A DNA stretch of 34,181 bases from an uncultured bacterium (GCA_903873475.1 CAIQON010000112.1:1-34181), one strand, 5' to 3'; positions 15,256 to 26,434 are shown, counted from the stretch's first letter. A program made the numbers and translations. The notes: generated from the letters alone by a model not told the origin.

Positions 15256-16242
15256 CTATTCTGCCTTGATGCCGGCCGCGCGGATCACCTTTTCCCAGCG
15301 TGCCACTTCGAGGTCGAGGTAGGCTGCGAACTCCTTAGGCGAGTTGCCGATCGCCTCGAAGCCGCCCGTCGCCATGCGCTCCTTCATGTCGGGCTGTGCA
15401 TAGATCTTCTGCAGGTCGGCGTAGAACTTCGCGATGATCGGCTGCGGCGTGCCGGCCGGCATCAGCAGCCCTGCCCAGGTCGACGCCTCGAAGCCGCGCA
15501 CGCCGGCCTCATCCATCGTCGGCAGGTTCGGCAGCGTCGGCGAACGTCTGGCCGAGGCGATCGCCAGCACGTTGATGCGGCCGGTATTCACATGCGGCAG
15601 CACCGCCGGCAGATTGCCGAAGATCATCGAGATCTGGCCGCCGAGCAGGTCGGTGACCGCCGGGCCACCGCCCTTGTAGGGGATGTGGGTGACGTCGACC
15701 TTGGCCAGCAGCTTGAACAGTTCCGCCGCCAGGTGGGTGGAGCCGCCGACGCCGCCCGAGCCGTAGTTGATCTGCCCGGGCCGCGAGCGCAGCAACGCGA
15801 TCAGTTCCGTCACGCTCTTCGCCGGCACGCTCGGATGCACCGCGAGCACGTTCGGCGACTCGGCGACATTGGACACCGGCGCGAAGTCGGACAGCTTGTA
15901 CGGCACCTTGCGAAACAGGCTGAAGTTGGCCGGGAAGGCCGAGGTCGCCATCAGCATCGTGTAGCCGTCGGGCGCGGCGCGTGCGACCACCTCGGCGCCG
16001 ATCATCGTCGAGCCGCCGGGGCGGTTCTCGACCAGCACGGTATGACCCCAGATCTCGCCCAGCTTGGTGCCGACCAGGCGCGAGATGGCATCTGTCGATC
16101 CGCCGCCAGCGATGGGCACGATCATGCGCACCGGCTTCGCGGGCCACGCCTGCGCGTACGACATGCCACTGGCGCAGAGGCAGGCAGCAACCAGCGTGAA
16201 GGCTCCGGTAAGGCGTACGGGACGGCGGGCGGTCAGGTGCAT
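15256..16242 (-). CDS. Bug-family (TctC) periplasmic binding protein
   Basis: The 328-residue protein starts with a Sec signal peptide (about residues 1-30, GMSYAQA). It shows the standard family segments: WPAKPVRMIVPIAGGGSTDAISR, LVENRPGGSTMIGAEVVARAAPDGYT, INYGSGGVGGSTHLAAELF, HIPYKGGGPAVTDLLGGQI and LPTMDEAG. GAGGAG lies six bases before ATG 16242. The ligand is unknown; family members bind small carboxylates, amino acids or nicotinate-like compounds. No TctAB permease is nearby. The following M20-like gene suggests that the ligand could be an amidated or acylated amino acid, but that is inference only. Confidence 0.9.
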   Translation of the reverse strand: MHLTARRPVRLTGAFTLVAACLCASGMSYAQAWPAKPVRMIVPIAGGGSTDAISRLVGTKLGEIWGHTVLVENRPGGSTMIGAEVVARAAPDGYTMLMATSAFPANFSLFRKVPYKLSDFAPVSNVAESPNVLAVHPSVPAKSVTELIALLRSRPGQINYGSGGVGGSTHLAAELFKLLAKVDVTHIPYKGGGPAVTDLLGGQISMIFGNLPAVLPHVNTGRINVLAIASARRSPTLPNLPTMDEAGVRGFEASTWAGLLMPAGTPQPIIAKFYADLQKIYAQPDMKERMATGGFEAIGNSPKEFAAYLDLEVARWEKVIRAAGIKAE

Positions 16243-16509
16243 GCAAGCTCCTCGCTAGGAATCGTACACGGCTCGAAGCAATACGCAGGCCACCTCGCCG
16301 CCGCAGCCTGCGCATCGCCAGATATCGCATCGTAGCGCCGATCGCGCCCCCGTTGCTCGGTGCGCGTGCCGCGGGCCATGAACGAGCCTGAAGCCCGGCA
16401 GGGTGAATTCGCCGGTGCTGCAAGGCAGCCAGTCGGCCATCGCCGAGCCCGCACCCGGATCATCTTCGCTCAGGGACTCTGCCGACGTGATCGACGCTAC
16501 GGCCGCCGC
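16243..16509. other. Gap between Bug gene and tatC, with a doubtful Cys-rich ORF
   Basis: The 267 bases hold the leader of the Bug gene. A 61-codon minus-strand ORF (16440-16255) begins MADWLPCSTGEF and ends with a Cys-rich CDIWRCAGCGG segment that resembles half of a zinc ribbon. Its first 20 codons show G/C-ending usage like the neighbours, but there is no clear ribosome-binding site and the second half loses that bias. It could be a small gene, a gene relic or chance. No terminator for tatC is evident. Confidence 0.3.
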
Positions 16510-17352
16510 TCAGGACTCCTTGCCCGCACCGGCCGCGTCCGATTGCGCCGCTTCGGCGGCGGCCTGGGCGTCCGCCTCGGCGCGCGAGGGCGAGAGCCCG
16601 GTGAATCGAGCGACCTGCAGCCCGAACTCGTACAGCAGGCACAGCGGGATCGCGAGAAGCAGTTGCGAGATGACGTCCGGCGGTGTGACCACGGCCGCGA
16701 CCACGAACGCGCCGACGATCACGTACGGCCGGGCCTGCTTCAACTGGTCGATGGTGGCCACGCCGAAGCGCACCAGCAATACCACGACGATCGGCACCTC
16801 GAAGGTGAGCCCGAACGCCAGGAACATGCCCATCACGAAGGACAGGTAATTCTCGATGTCGGGGGCGACCGCCACCGACTCCGGGGCGAAGCCGGCGATG
16901 AAGCGGAAGATGAAACCGAACACGACGAAGTAGCAGTAGGTCATGCCGAGGAAAAACATGAAGACGCTGGAAGCGACTACCGGCAGCGCAAGCCGCTTCT
17001 CGTGCTGGTAGAGCCCCGGCGCGACGAACGCCCAGACCTGGTAGAGCACGTAGGGCAGCGCGAGAAGGAAGGCGGTGAACAGCGTGACCTTCAGCGGCAC
17101 CATGAACGGCGAGATCACGCCAGTGGCGAGCAGCTTGGTGCCGACCGGCAGCGCCGTCATCAGCGGCAGCGACACCGCATCGAAGATCTGCTTCATGAAC
17201 GGCGACAGCACGACGAATACCAGCAGCACCGAACCGGCCGCGCGCACGACCCGTTGCCGGAGTTCCACGAGGTGGGACATGAAGCTCTCGGCGGGCGCGG
17301 CATCTTCCGTGCCTGCATCCGTCTGCGGATCGTTGCCGGGTGTGGTCGACAT
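16510..17352 (-). CDS. tatC: Sec-independent protein translocase subunit TatC
   Basis: The 280-residue protein has the TatC signature ESFMSHLVELRQRVVRAA at the start of the conserved core, then six membrane helices. SPFMKQIFD and SPFMVPLKVTLF mark the first periplasmic region, AFVAPGLYQHEKR is the conserved cytoplasmic loop, and FGLTFEVPIVVVLLVRFG and PPDVISQLLLAIPLCLLYE form the last helices. The N-terminus has about 23 extra acidic residues (NDPQTDAGTEDAAPAE), and the C-terminus is an Ala-rich tail. TatC recognises twin-arginine signals and forms the receptor with TatB. It starts three bases after the tatB stop, so translation is probably coupled. Confidence 0.95.
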   Translation of the reverse strand: MSTTPGNDPQTDAGTEDAAPAESFMSHLVELRQRVVRAAGSVLLVFVVLSPFMKQIFDAVSLPLMTALPVGTKLLATGVISPFMVPLKVTLFTAFLLALPYVLYQVWAFVAPGLYQHEKRLALPVVASSVFMFFLGMTYCYFVVFGFIFRFIAGFAPESVAVAPDIENYLSFVMGMFLAFGLTFEVPIVVVLLVRFGVATIDQLKQARPYVIVGAFVVAAVVTPPDVISQLLLAIPLCLLYEFGLQVARFTGLSPSRAEADAQAAAEAAQSDAAGAGKES

Positions 17353-17355
17353 CGG

Positions 17356-17955
17356 TCAGGCCCCCGGCATGCCGACGCGGGCCGGCACGTCCACGGGCGG
17401 CGGGACCTCGGGCCAACGGCGCGCGCCGGACAGTGGTGTGGCGGCGCTGGCCATCGCGATCGAGGCAGTGGACATGCAGCACGCGGTACCCGCACGGCTG
17501 GACATCGCGCCGGCTACCGTCGGCTCGACCCATTCATGGCTTGCGTCCGCCGAGGGCGCGGACAGTTCGACCAGCGCAGGCTGGGGCATCGGCGTCACTT
17601 CATCGCCGGGCAGCGGCATCCCCGCCGGCAGCTCCGCGCGCGGCAACGGCGTACCTTGCGCTTCGCCGCGCGCCAGCGCTTCCAGGTCACCGGCCGTGTT
17701 GCGCGCGTCGGTCTCGAACGAGTTGAACGAAGACTGCACGGAACCCGCAGTCTCTTCGACCGTCTGCCGGAACTTGCGCAGTTCTTCGAGTTCCATCTCG
17801 CGCGTGATGTCGGACTTCACGTCGGCGACATAGCGCTGCATGCGCCCGATCAGGTGGCCGACGGTCTTGGCGACCTTGGGCAGGCGCTCCGGGCCGAGCA
17901 CGACCAGCGCGACGACCGCGATCACCATCATTTCCGAGAAGCCGAGGTCGAGCAT
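17356..17955 (-). CDS. tatB: Sec-independent protein translocase subunit TatB
   Basis: The 199-residue protein starts with MLDLGFSEMMVIAVVALVVLGPERLPKVAKTVG, the diagnostic TatB membrane helix, LGPE hinge and amphipathic helix (residues 1-33). A charged helical region follows (to about residue 70). The C-terminal tail from about residue 90 is Pro/Ala/Met-rich, poorly conserved and longer than in many homologues. It contains a Cys-Cys pair and GAMSSRAGTA, and looks disordered. TatB and TatC form the twin-arginine receptor at the inner membrane. It lies 62 bases after tatA and three bases before tatC. Confidence 0.92.
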   Translation of the reverse strand: MLDLGFSEMMVIAVVALVVLGPERLPKVAKTVGHLIGRMQRYVADVKSDITREMELEELRKFRQTVEETAGSVQSSFNSFETDARNTAGDLEALARGEAQGTPLPRAELPAGMPLPGDEVTPMPQPALVELSAPSADASHEWVEPTVAGAMSSRAGTACCMSTASIAMASAATPLSGARRWPEVPPPVDVPARVGMPGA

Positions 17956-18017
17956 CGCCAGGGCCGCCTATGCGACCGGGTCGGCCGTGCCGCGCATCCG
18001 GGCCGGAAGTATGCGGG

Positions 18018-18272
18018 TCAAACCTTGCTTTCGGACTTGCTCTTGACCTCACCCTCGATCGTCTGGCCCGAGATCTGCTGCGAGGCGGTGCCGGGGGCGG
18101 AGGCGGCGCCGGTACCGGTAGCGGGCTTGTCGTCCTCGGGCTTCATGCCTTCCTTGAACCCCTTGATCGCGCTGCCCATGTCCTTGCCGAGGTTTCCGAG
18201 TTTCTTGGTGCCGAACACCAGCACCACGACCAGCAGGACGATCAACCAGTGCCAGATGCTGAACGAACCCAT
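18018..18272 (-). CDS. tatA: Sec-independent protein translocase subunit TatA
   Basis: ATG at 18272 gives an 84-residue protein beginning [26 protein letters not shown], the classic TatA helix with FGTKKL hinge. It continues into the amphipathic helix [17 protein letters not shown] and a short charged tail. The longer track ORF includes upstream non-coding sequence. TatA oligomers form the passage for folded proteins. A HIT-family gene often found between hisE and tatA in related genomes is absent: only 118 bases separate the two genes here. Confidence 0.95.
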   Translation of the reverse strand: MGSFSIWHWLIVLLVVVLVFGTKKLGNLGKDMGSAIKGFKEGMKPEDDKPATGTGAASAPGTASQQISGQTIEGEVKSKSESKV

Positions 18273-18390
18273 GACGATGCTCCTTGTCGGTCGAGCGGCG
18301 CGCAGGCCGCCGGCGGCGTGATCCGGGATTGAAAATGAGGGACTGCAAGAAACTGGTGTGATGCTGGACGCGGGCGTGTCCCGCCGCCGA

Positions 18391-18717
18391 TCATCCGGCG
18401 TTCCTGGCCTTCTTCTCGTCGTGGCCCGACACACCCTCGCGCCGTGCCAGTTCGTCGAGTACATCGCCGGGACGCAGGCCATGGAAGGCAAGCAGCACCA
18501 TGCCGTGGAACCAGAGGTCAGCCATCTCTCTGATCAGGTGCAGTTTATCACCGTCCTTCGACGCCATTAGCGTCTCGGCCGACTCCTCCGCCAGCTTCTT
18601 GAGGATGGCGTCTTCGCCCTTGTGGAACAGGCTGGCCACGTACGAGCTGCCCGGATCGGCCAGCTTGCGCGACTCGAGCGTGTCCGCCAGTCTTTCGAGG
18701 ATGGGTTGGTGTTCCAT
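18391..18717 (-). CDS. hisE: Phosphoribosyl-ATP pyrophosphatase
   Basis: ATG 18717 gives 108 residues with the family motifs: [25 protein letters not shown], then [21 protein letters not shown] (the E-E-x-x-E metal-binding helix, about residues 35-55) and [21 protein letters not shown]. It hydrolyses PR-ATP to PR-AMP and PPi, the second histidine step. The gene begins four bases after the hisI stop. Separate hisI and hisE genes are usual in betaproteobacteria. Confidence 0.95.
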   Translation of the reverse strand: MEHQPILERLADTLESRKLADPGSSYVASLFHKGEDAILKKLAEESAETLMASKDGDKLHLIREMADLWFHGMVLLAFHGLRPGDVLDELARREGVSGHDEKKARNAG

Positions 18718-18721
18718 GGTG

Positions 18722-19121
18722 TCAGTCGGTACGGCCGTAGATTTCGCCGGGCGGGCGCAGCACCGGGTCGGTGGCGACCCAGCCGTCGGCCTCGAGCCGG
18801 CGGTAGAAGCAGCTTGCCCGGCCCGTGTGGCAGGCAATGCCGCCGACCTGTTCGATCAGCAGCAGGATGACGTCTTCATCGCAATCGAGCCGGATCTCGG
18901 CCACCTTCTGCAGGTGGCCCGACTCCTCGCCCTTGCGCCACAGTTTGCCACGCGAACGTGACCAGTAATGCGCGAAACCGGTCTGACGGGTGAGCGCGAG
19001 GGCCTCCCGGTTCATCCAGGCGAACATCAGGATGCGGCCGCCGGAGGCGTCCTGCGCGATCGCCGGGATCAGCCCGGCCGCGTCGAAGGCGACCTCGTCG
19101 AGCCACGCATCGGTGCCCCAT
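18722..19121 (-). CDS. hisI: Phosphoribosyl-AMP cyclohydrolase, start codon out of frame (possible frameshift)
   Basis: The frame encodes a full His[48 protein letters not shown], and three Zn/active-site cysteines in RLDCDED, GIACHTG and ASCFY. The only well-placed start is ATG at 19121, one base after the hisF stop and with AAGG seven bases upstream. That ATG is in a different frame from the HisI sequence. It is followed by a run of four G; with three G the start would read [10 protein letters not shown] in frame. No ATG, GTG or TTG exists in the correct frame between the hisF stop and MFAWM, which would remove the first about 30 conserved residues. A single-base assembly error is the simplest explanation; a real frameshift would impair histidine synthesis. 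Confidence 0.85.
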
Positions 19122-19122
19122 G

Positions 19123-19896
19123 CTAGAGCCTTACCTCGACGCCGGCGGCAGCCATCGCCCGCTTGACCTCGCCAACCGTATGGTCGCCGTAGTGGAAGAT
19201 GCTGGCGGCCAGCACCGCATCCGCATGGCCGAGCGTCACGCCCTCGACCATGTCGCCGATCGAACCGACGCCACCGCTGGCGATGATCGGGATGGACAGG
19301 GTGTCGGAGAACGCACGAGTGAGCGCGAGGTCGAAGCCGACCCGCGTGCCGTCGCGGTCCATGCTGGTCAGCAGGATCTCGCCCGCGCCGTTGGCCTGCA
19401 TCCGCTGTCCCCACTCGAGGGCGTCGAGGCCGGTCGCGCGCCGCCCGCCGTGGGTGAAGACCTCCCAGCGCGGCGCGTCGTCCGGCGTGCCCGGGACCCG
19501 CTTCGCGTCCACGGCCACGACGATGCACTGCGACCCGTAGCGGCCAGCCGCTTCGCGCACGAATTCCGGCGACTGCACGGCAGCGGTGTTGATGCTGACC
19601 TTGTCGGCGCCGGCATTGAGCAGCGAACGCACGTCGGCCACCGTGCGCACGCCACCGCCGACGGTGAGCGGGATGAAGACCTGCGCGGCCACGGCCTCGA
19701 CCATCGACAGCAGCGTGCTGCGCTCGTCGCTGCTCGCCGTGATGTCGAGGAAGGTGAGCTCGTCCGCGCCCTGCTCGTCGTAGCGGCGCGCGACCTCGAC
19801 CGGGTCGCCGGCATCGCGCAGGTCGACGAAATTCACGCCCTTGACCACCCGGCCGCCAGCGACGTCCAGGCAGGGGATGATGCGCTTCGCGAGCAT
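19123..19896 (-). CDS. hisF: Imidazole glycerol phosphate synthase, cyclase subunit
   Basis: The 257-residue TIM-barrel protein has [23 protein letters not shown] (catalytic Asp about residue 11), [44 protein letters not shown] (second catalytic Asp, about residue 131) and [11 protein letters not shown]. HisF takes ammonia from HisH and cleaves PRFAR to IGP and AICAR, so it ties histidine to purine synthesis. ATG is three bases after the hisA stop. The plus-strand ORF 19120-20811 is a shadow covering hisF and hisA. Confidence 0.97.
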   Translation of the reverse strand: MLAKRIIPCLDVAGGRVVKGVNFVDLRDAGDPVEVARRYDEQGADELTFLDITASSDERSTLLSMVEAVAAQVFIPLTVGGGVRTVADVRSLLNAGADKVSINTAAVQSPEFVREAAGRYGSQCIVVAVDAKRVPGTPDDAPRWEVFTHGGRRATGLDALEWGQRMQANGAGEILLTSMDRDGTRVGFDLALTRAFSDTLSIPIIASGGVGSIGDMVEGVTLGHADAVLAASIFHYGDHTVGEVKRAMAAAGVEVRL

Positions 19897-19899
19897 CGC

Positions 19900-20661
19900 T
19901 CAGGCGCCCGGCGCGGGTACGGGCGGCGACAGGGTGTCGGCCAGCCGCTGGGCTTCGCCGAAATCGATCGTGCCTTCATAGATCGCACGGCCGGTGATCG
20001 CGCCCGATATGCCCTCGCCCTCGACCTCGCACAGCCTGCGCACGTCGTCGAGGTTGGTCAGGCCGCCGCTGGCGATCACCGGAATCGTCAGTTGCCGGGC
20101 CAGCCGGACCGTCGCCTCGATGTTGATGCCGCTGAGCATGCCGTCGCGGCCGATGTCGGTGTAGATCACCGCTTCCACGCCGTAATCCTGGAACTTCCTG
20201 GCCAGGTCGCCGACTTCATGGCCGGTCATCTTCGACCAGCCGTCGACGGCAACCTTGCCGTCCCTGGCATCGAGCCCGACGATGATGTGGCCGGGGAACG
20301 CGCCGCAGGCGTCATGCAGGAAGCCGGGCGTCTTCACCGCGGCCGTGCCCACGATCACGTACGACACGCCGTCGTCGAGGTAGCGCTCGATCGTGTCGAG
20401 GTCGCGGATGCCACCGCCGAGCTGGATCGGGATGCGATCGCCGATCGCCCTGACGATGTCCTTGATCGCCGGTTCGTTCTTCGGCTTGCCGGCGACCGCG
20501 CCGTTCAGGTCGACGATGTGCAGCCGGCGCGCGCCCTGGTCGAGCCACTGCTTCGCCATGTCGCCCGGCTGGTCGGAGTAGACGGTCGCGCCGTTCATGT
20601 CGCCCTGGCGCAGCCGCACGCAGCCGCCGTCCTTCAGGTCGATCGCGGGAATCAGGAGCAT
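19900..20661 (-). CDS. hisA: ProFAR isomerase (HisA)
   Basis: ATG 20661 gives 253 residues starting [20 protein letters not shown] (catalytic Asp about residue 8); the track ORF extends further upstream through hisH sequence. Other barrel motifs are [59 protein letters not shown] (second catalytic Asp) and [11 protein letters not shown]. It isomerises ProFAR to PRFAR. The start overlaps the hisH 3' end by 10 bases, which suggests coupled translation. Confidence 0.97.
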   Translation of the reverse strand: MLLIPAIDLKDGGCVRLRQGDMNGATVYSDQPGDMAKQWLDQGARRLHIVDLNGAVAGKPKNEPAIKDIVRAIGDRIPIQLGGGIRDLDTIERYLDDGVSYVIVGTAAVKTPGFLHDACGAFPGHIIVGLDARDGKVAVDGWSKMTGHEVGDLARKFQDYGVEAVIYTDIGRDGMLSGINIEATVRLARQLTIPVIASGGLTNLDDVRRLCEVEGEGISGAITGRAIYEGTIDFGEAQRLADTLSPPVPAPGA

Positions 20662-21323
20662 GTTGCATCCTCGGTGATCGTTCCTGCGCGGACATCCCAG
20701 CGGACGAAATTCGCCAGCAGCCGCAGGCCTGCCCGGTGGCTCTTCTCGGGATGGAACTGCACGGCGAACAGGTTGCCGCGGGCAACCGCGCAGCAGAACG
20801 GGAACGGATAGTGGCTGTAGCCGGCGACCAGATCGGGGCGCGCCGGCTGGGGGAAGTAGCTGTGCACGAAATAGAAGCGGGTAGCGTCGGGGATGCCAGC
20901 CCACATGGGATGCGCTTCGGACTGGTGCACTTCGTTCCACCCCATGTGTGGCACCTTCAGGCGATTGCCGGCCGCATCGAACATCGCCTCTGGCGGGAAG
21001 CGGATCACCTCGCCCGGCAGCACCGACAGCCCGGGCGTATCCGCCTCTTCGGAGCGGTCGAACAGCATCTGCAGGCCGATGCAGATGCCGAGGAACGGAC
21101 GGCTGGCCGCTGCTTCGAGCACGGCCGCACGCAGGTTTCGGGCCTGCAGTTCGCGCATGCAGTCGCGCATCGCGCCCTGCCCGGGGAACACCACCCGTTC
21201 GGCATCACCGATCACGGCCGGGTCGTCGGTGACGACCACGGGTACCCTGTCGGCGACGTGTTCGATGGCCTTGGCCACCGAACGCAGGTTGCCCATGCCG
21301 TAATCGACTACAGCGATCGTCAT
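20652..21323 (-). CDS. hisH: Imidazole glycerol phosphate synthase, glutaminase subunit
   Basis: The 223-residue class I glutamine amidotransferase has [15 protein letters not shown], the nucleophile elbow [13 protein letters not shown] (Cys about residue 83) and VQFHPEKSH (catalytic His and Glu near the C-terminus). It makes ammonia from glutamine for HisF. It is preceded by a 65-base gap after hisB, the longest within the his run, in which I see no clear promoter. The C-terminal codons overlap hisA. Confidence 0.97.
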   Translation of the reverse strand: MTIAVVDYGMGNLRSVAKAIEHVADRVPVVVTDDPAVIGDAERVVFPGQGAMRDCMRELQARNLRAAVLEAAASRPFLGICIGLQMLFDRSEEADTPGLSVLPGEVIRFPPEAMFDAAGNRLKVPHMGWNEVHQSEAHPMWAGIPDATRFYFVHSYFPQPARPDLVAGYSHYPFPFCCAVARGNLFAVQFHPEKSHRAGLRLLANFVRWDVRAGTITEDATCS

Positions 21324-21388
21324 CGCGCGCTCTTGCTCAACGTGGATTCAACGGAAAAAGGGACGGGCCGCGCTGGCGCAGGGCCGGC

Positions 21389-21976
21389 TCAGAGTGTGCC
21401 CTTGGTGGAAGGGACGGCGTCGACCGCGCGCGGGTCGATTTCCACCGCCATCCGCAGCGCACGGCCGAACGCCTTGAAGATCGTCTCGGCCTGGTGGTGC
21501 GCGTTGCGGCCCTTCAGGTTGTCGATGTGCAGCGTGGCCTGCGCGTGGTTGACGAAACCCTGGAAGAATTCGTACACGAGGTCGGCATCGAACTCGCCGA
21601 TGCGCGCACGCGTGAACTCGACCTGCATGTCGAGGCCGGGACGACCCGAAAGGTCGACCACCACCCGCGACAGCGCCTCGTCGAGCGGCACGTAGGCATG
21701 GCCATAGCGGCGCACGCCCCGCTTGTCGCCGACCGCCTGCGCCAGCGCCTGGCCGAGCGTGATGCCGACATCCTCGACGGTGTGGTGGGCATCGATGTGC
21801 AGGTCGCCGGCCGCGCGGATGTCGAGGTCGAACAACCCATGGCGCGCGATCTGCTCGACCATGTGATCGAGGAAGGGCACGCCGGTCGCGATCGAATACA
21901 CCCCCGTGCCATCGACGTTCAGCGTGACGTCGATCGAGGTCTCCTGGGTCTTGCGATGTACGGTGGCCTGACGCAT
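21389..21976 (-). CDS. hisB: Imidazoleglycerol-phosphate dehydratase
   Basis: The 195-residue protein is the single-domain dehydratase, not the fused phosphatase-dehydratase of enterobacteria. Its motifs are [31 protein letters not shown] (His cluster for Mn, about residues 62-70), [24 protein letters not shown] and GRNAHHQAE (second His cluster). The two repeated halves of the fold are visible. Histidinol-phosphate phosphatase must be encoded elsewhere. It starts nine bases after the hisC stop. Confidence 0.97.
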   Translation of the reverse strand: MRQATVHRKTQETSIDVTLNVDGTGVYSIATGVPFLDHMVEQIARHGLFDLDIRAAGDLHIDAHHTVEDVGITLGQALAQAVGDKRGVRRYGHAYVPLDEALSRVVVDLSGRPGLDMQVEFTRARIGEFDADLVYEFFQGFVNHAQATLHIDNLKGRNAHHQAETIFKAFGRALRMAVEIDPRAVDAVPSTKGTL

Positions 21977-21985
21977 GGGTGAAGG

Positions 21986-23080
21986 TTAACCCAAATCCGC
22001 CACGGCTTCGTGCAGCGCCGCAATGAAGCGCCGGTTCTCGGCCGGCGTGCCGACCGTCACCCGCAGGCAGTCGGCGAGCAGCGCGTGCGCGCGCGACACG
22101 TTCTTGACCAGTACCCCGCGCGCGACCAGTGCATCGAACAGCGCAGCCGCCCGGGGAATCCGGAACAGCAGGAAGTTCGCCTCCGACGGGAAGACCTCGG
22201 CTCCGGGTACGGCCCGCAGCGCTTCGGCCAGCACCGAACGGTCGACGCGGATGGCCGCGGCCTGCGCCGCGAGGGCGGGATAGCTGTCGAGCAGCCGCGT
22301 CGCGGCGATCTGGGTCAGCACATTGACGTTGTACGGCAGGCGCAGCTTGTCGAGCTGCTCGAGCCAGGCCGGCGCGCCGACCAGGAAGCCCAGGCGCAGG
22401 CCCGCCATGCCCAGCTTCGAGAACGTGCGCATCACGAGCACGTTGGGCAGCCGTGCCGCGAGCTCGAGGTGGCTGCTGTCGCCGAACGCGTAGTAGGCTT
22501 CGTCAACCACCAGCAGACCGGGCGCGGCCGCCGCGATGCGCTCGATGTCGGCACGCGCGAACGTGTTGCCGGTCGGGTTGTTCGGCGTCGCGAGGAACAT
22601 CACCGCCGGACGCTCGGCCTCGAGCATGTGCAGCACGGCGTCCATGTCGAGCGAGAAATCCGCGCGCAGCGGGCATGACGCGTAGCGCAGGCCGGTGAAG
22701 GTCGCGATCATCCGGAACATCACGAACGTCGGCTCGACCGAGGCCAGCACCGCACCGGGCTTCGCCACCGCCATCGCCAGCAACTGGATGATCTCGTCGG
22801 AACCGTTGCCCAGCAGGATGTCGCAACCGGCCGGCACGTCGAGCGCGCGGCGGATGGACGCCTTCAGCGCGCGCGCATCGGCCTCGGGATAGCGGTTCAC
22901 CGGCGCCGCGCCGAGCAGCGCGCCGAGGCCTGCCGCGAGGTCGTCCGGCAACGGGTAGGGGTTCTCCATCGCATCGAGCTTCACCATGCCGGCCGAAGCT
23001 GGCACGTGATAGGCCGACAACGCGAGCAGTTCCTCGCGGATCAGCGACTGCGGCGTCGCCGCGCCGTTGGCTTCGCTCAT
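21986..23080 (-). CDS. hisC: Histidinol-phosphate aminotransferase
   Basis: The 364-residue fold-type I PLP enzyme has [12 protein letters not shown] near the N-terminus, [33 protein letters not shown] and the PLP-lysine segment [14 protein letters not shown] (Lys about residue 222). ENPYPLP and NRYPEAD fit HisC as opposed to other class I/II aminotransferases, and the position between hisD and hisB settles it. The start codon overlaps the hisD stop as ATGA. Confidence 0.96.
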   Translation of the reverse strand: MSEANGAATPQSLIREELLALSAYHVPASAGMVKLDAMENPYPLPDDLAAGLGALLGAAPVNRYPEADARALKASIRRALDVPAGCDILLGNGSDEIIQLLAMAVAKPGAVLASVEPTFVMFRMIATFTGLRYASCPLRADFSLDMDAVLHMLEAERPAVMFLATPNNPTGNTFARADIERIAAAAPGLLVVDEAYYAFGDSSHLELAARLPNVLVMRTFSKLGMAGLRLGFLVGAPAWLEQLDKLRLPYNVNVLTQIAATRLLDSYPALAAQAAAIRVDRSVLAEALRAVPGAEVFPSEANFLLFRIPRAAALFDALVARGVLVKNVSRAHALLADCLRVTVGTPAENRRFIAALHEAVADLG

Positions 23081-24426
23081 GCCGCCCCCCGGCGCTTCGG
23101 CTTCAAGCGGAACTCGGCCGCGCGTGCATGTGCTTCGAGCCCTTCCGCGCGCGCGAGCACGCTCGCGATGCCGCCCAGCGCATCGGCGCCGCGCGGCGTG
23201 ACCTCGATCACGCTGGTGCGCTTCTGGAAGTCGTACACGCCCAGCGGCGAGGAAAAGCGCGCCGTGCGCGCGGTCGGCAGCACATGGTTGGAGCCTGCGC
23301 AGTAGTCGCCCAGCGTCTCGGACGTGTAGTGGCCGACGAAGATCGCACCCGCATGGCGGATGCGCTCGACCAGCGGCCGCGGATCACGCACCGAGAGTTC
23401 GAGGTGCTCGGGCGCGATCCGGTCGGCGATCGTGCAGGCTTCAGCAAGGCTCTTCACGCGCACCAGTGCACCACGCGAGGCGAGCGACTTCGCGATCACC
23501 TCGCGCCGGGCCATGCCGGGCAGCAGCCGGGCGATCGCGGACTGCACCGCGGTCAGCAGGCGCAGGCTCGGCGTAAGCAGGATCGACTGCGCCATCTCGT
23601 CGTGTTCGGCCTGCGAGAACAGGTCCATCGCGATCCAGTCGGGGTTGGCCGATTCGTCGGCGATGACCAGTATCTCGGACGGACCGGCAATCATGTCGAT
23701 GCCGACGGTTCCGAACACGCGGCGCTTCGCAGCCGCGACATAGGCGTTGCCCGGGCCGGTGATCTTGTCCACCGCAGGCACCGTCGCGGTGCCGTAGGCC
23801 AGCGCCGCGACCGCCTGCGCACCGCCGATCGTGAACGCGCGGTCGACGCCGGCAAGCCTCGCCGCCGCAAGCACCAGCGTGTTTCGCTCGCCGCCAGGCG
23901 TCGGCACGACCATCACCACCTCGCGCACGCCAGCCACCTTCGCCGGCACCGCGTTCATCAGCAGCGACGACGGGTACGCGGCCTTGCCGCCGGGCACGTA
24001 CAGCCCGGCCCGGTCGAGCGGACGCACCAGCTGTCCGAGCCGGGAACCATGCGCGTCGGTGAACTGCCACGACTTCGCGACCTGCCGCTCGTGGTAGTCG
24101 CGGATGCGCGTGTGCGCGGCCTGCAGCGCGCGCCGCTCGATGGCGCCGAGCGCCTTCCAGGCAGCGGCCAGTTCGGCCCGGGTGAGCTCGAGCGCACCCG
24201 CGTTGCGCACCGTCATGCGGTCGAAGCGCCGGGTGTACGCGACAAGCGCGCGATCGCCGTCGCGCCGCACGTCGTCGACGATCGTCGCGACGGCCGACTC
24301 GATCGCCGGATCGGACGACGCATCGAAGGCGGTCAGCGCGGCCAGCGCGGCGTCGAAACCGCGGGCACTGCTGTCGAGGGTGCGAACCAGCAGCGAACCG
24401 GCGACGGCGGTCTTGCGCTCAGCCAT
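23077..24426 (-). CDS. hisD: Histidinol dehydrogenase
   Basis: The 449-residue enzyme shows [85 protein letters not shown] (Zn-binding Gln/His) and ITPEHLEL-like [10 protein letters not shown] (catalytic Glu/His). It carries out the last two oxidations to L-histidine with NAD. It overlaps hisG by eight bases and hisC by four. The plus-strand ORF 23128-24510 over it is a shadow. Confidence 0.97.
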   Translation of the reverse strand: MAERKTAVAGSLLVRTLDSSARGFDAALAALTAFDASSDPAIESAVATIVDDVRRDGDRALVAYTRRFDRMTVRNAGALELTRAELAAAWKALGAIERRALQAAHTRIRDYHERQVAKSWQFTDAHGSRLGQLVRPLDRAGLYVPGGKAAYPSSLLMNAVPAKVAGVREVVMVVPTPGGERNTLVLAAARLAGVDRAFTIGGAQAVAALAYGTATVPAVDKITGPGNAYVAAAKRRVFGTVGIDMIAGPSEILVIADESANPDWIAMDLFSQAEHDEMAQSILLTPSLRLLTAVQSAIARLLPGMARREVIAKSLASRGALVRVKSLAEACTIADRIAPEHLELSVRDPRPLVERIRHAGAIFVGHYTSETLGDYCAGSNHVLPTARTARFSSPLGVYDFQKRTSVIEVTPRGADALGGIASVLARAEGLEAHARAAEFRLKPKRRGAA

Positions 24427-25105
24427 GGGCGGCCTCCAGGCGGCGCGCGCGTGCGGCGGCTGCAGCCAGCGCCACGGTGTCTATCAGTGGCCGCAGCGTC
24501 TCGCGCTTGAGCCGCAGCGCAGCCGGGTTGACGATCAGCCTCGCACTCACCAGGGAAATCTCCTCGACGGCGACCAGGTTGTTCGCCTTGAGCGTATTGC
24601 CGGTGTCGACCAGGTCGACGATCACGTCGGCCAGCCCGGTCAGCGGCGCGAGTTCCATCGAACCATACAGCTTGATCAGGTCGACATGCAGGCCCTTGCC
24701 CGCGAAGTGCTCGCGCGCGGTGCGTTCGAACTTGGTCGCCGCGCGCAGGCGGCGCCGCTGCGCGACCGCGGCGGCGTAATCGAAATCGGAGCGCGCGGCG
24801 ACCACCATCCGGCAGCGGGCGATATCGAGGTCGACCGGCTGGTAGAGGCCGCTGCCGCCGTGTTCGTCGAGCACGTCCTTGCCAGCGACGCCGACATCAG
24901 CCCCGCCGAACTGCACGTAGGTCGGCACGTCGGTCGCGCGCACGATCACCAGCCTCACGTCGGGACGGTTGGTCGGGATGATCAGCTTGCGGGAGCGTTC
25001 GGGGTCGATCGCCGGCACCAGGCCGGCCTGTGCGAGCAGCGGCAGCGTGTCGTCGTAGATGCGGCCCTTGGACAGCGCGATGGTGATGATCGGTGCGGAG
25101 GTCAA
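24419..25105 (-). CDS. hisG: ATP phosphoribosyltransferase, short form (HisG-S)
   Basis: The 228-residue protein has [41 protein letters not shown] and [32 protein letters not shown], the catalytic domains of HisG. It lacks the C-terminal regulatory ACT-like domain of the long form (about 300 residues). Short HisG normally needs the HisZ regulatory subunit, which is not in this window. The start is TTG (25105), the only possible start in this frame, with GGAA upstream; the weak start may keep HisG synthesis low. It lies 42 bases after the murA stop. Confidence 0.95.
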   Translation of the reverse strand: MTSAPIITIALSKGRIYDDTLPLLAQAGLVPAIDPERSRKLIIPTNRPDVRLVIVRATDVPTYVQFGGADVGVAGKDVLDEHGGSGLYQPVDLDIARCRMVVAARSDFDYAAAVAQRRRLRAATKFERTAREHFAGKGLHVDLIKLYGSMELAPLTGLADVIVDLVDTGNTLKANNLVAVEEISLVSARLIVNPAALRLKRETLRPLIDTVALAAAAARARRLEAAHG

Positions 25106-25147
25106 TTCAGCGGTTCCGTTGCGGATGCGGGTCGGTGGAGGTCGCGC

Positions 25148-26434
<1,287 letters not shown>

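Noticed and set aside
16360-18321. 653-codon plus-strand ORF over tatABC
   Set aside because: It is His/Gln/Arg-rich, has no known motif, and is antisense to unmistakable tatC and tatB.
19120-20811. 563-codon plus-strand ORF over hisF and hisA
   Set aside because: It mirrors the codon bias of the real minus-strand genes and shows no domain.
24419-25105. Short HisG as a truncated gene
   Set aside because: The length matches the short HisG family that works with HisZ, and all catalytic motifs are present.
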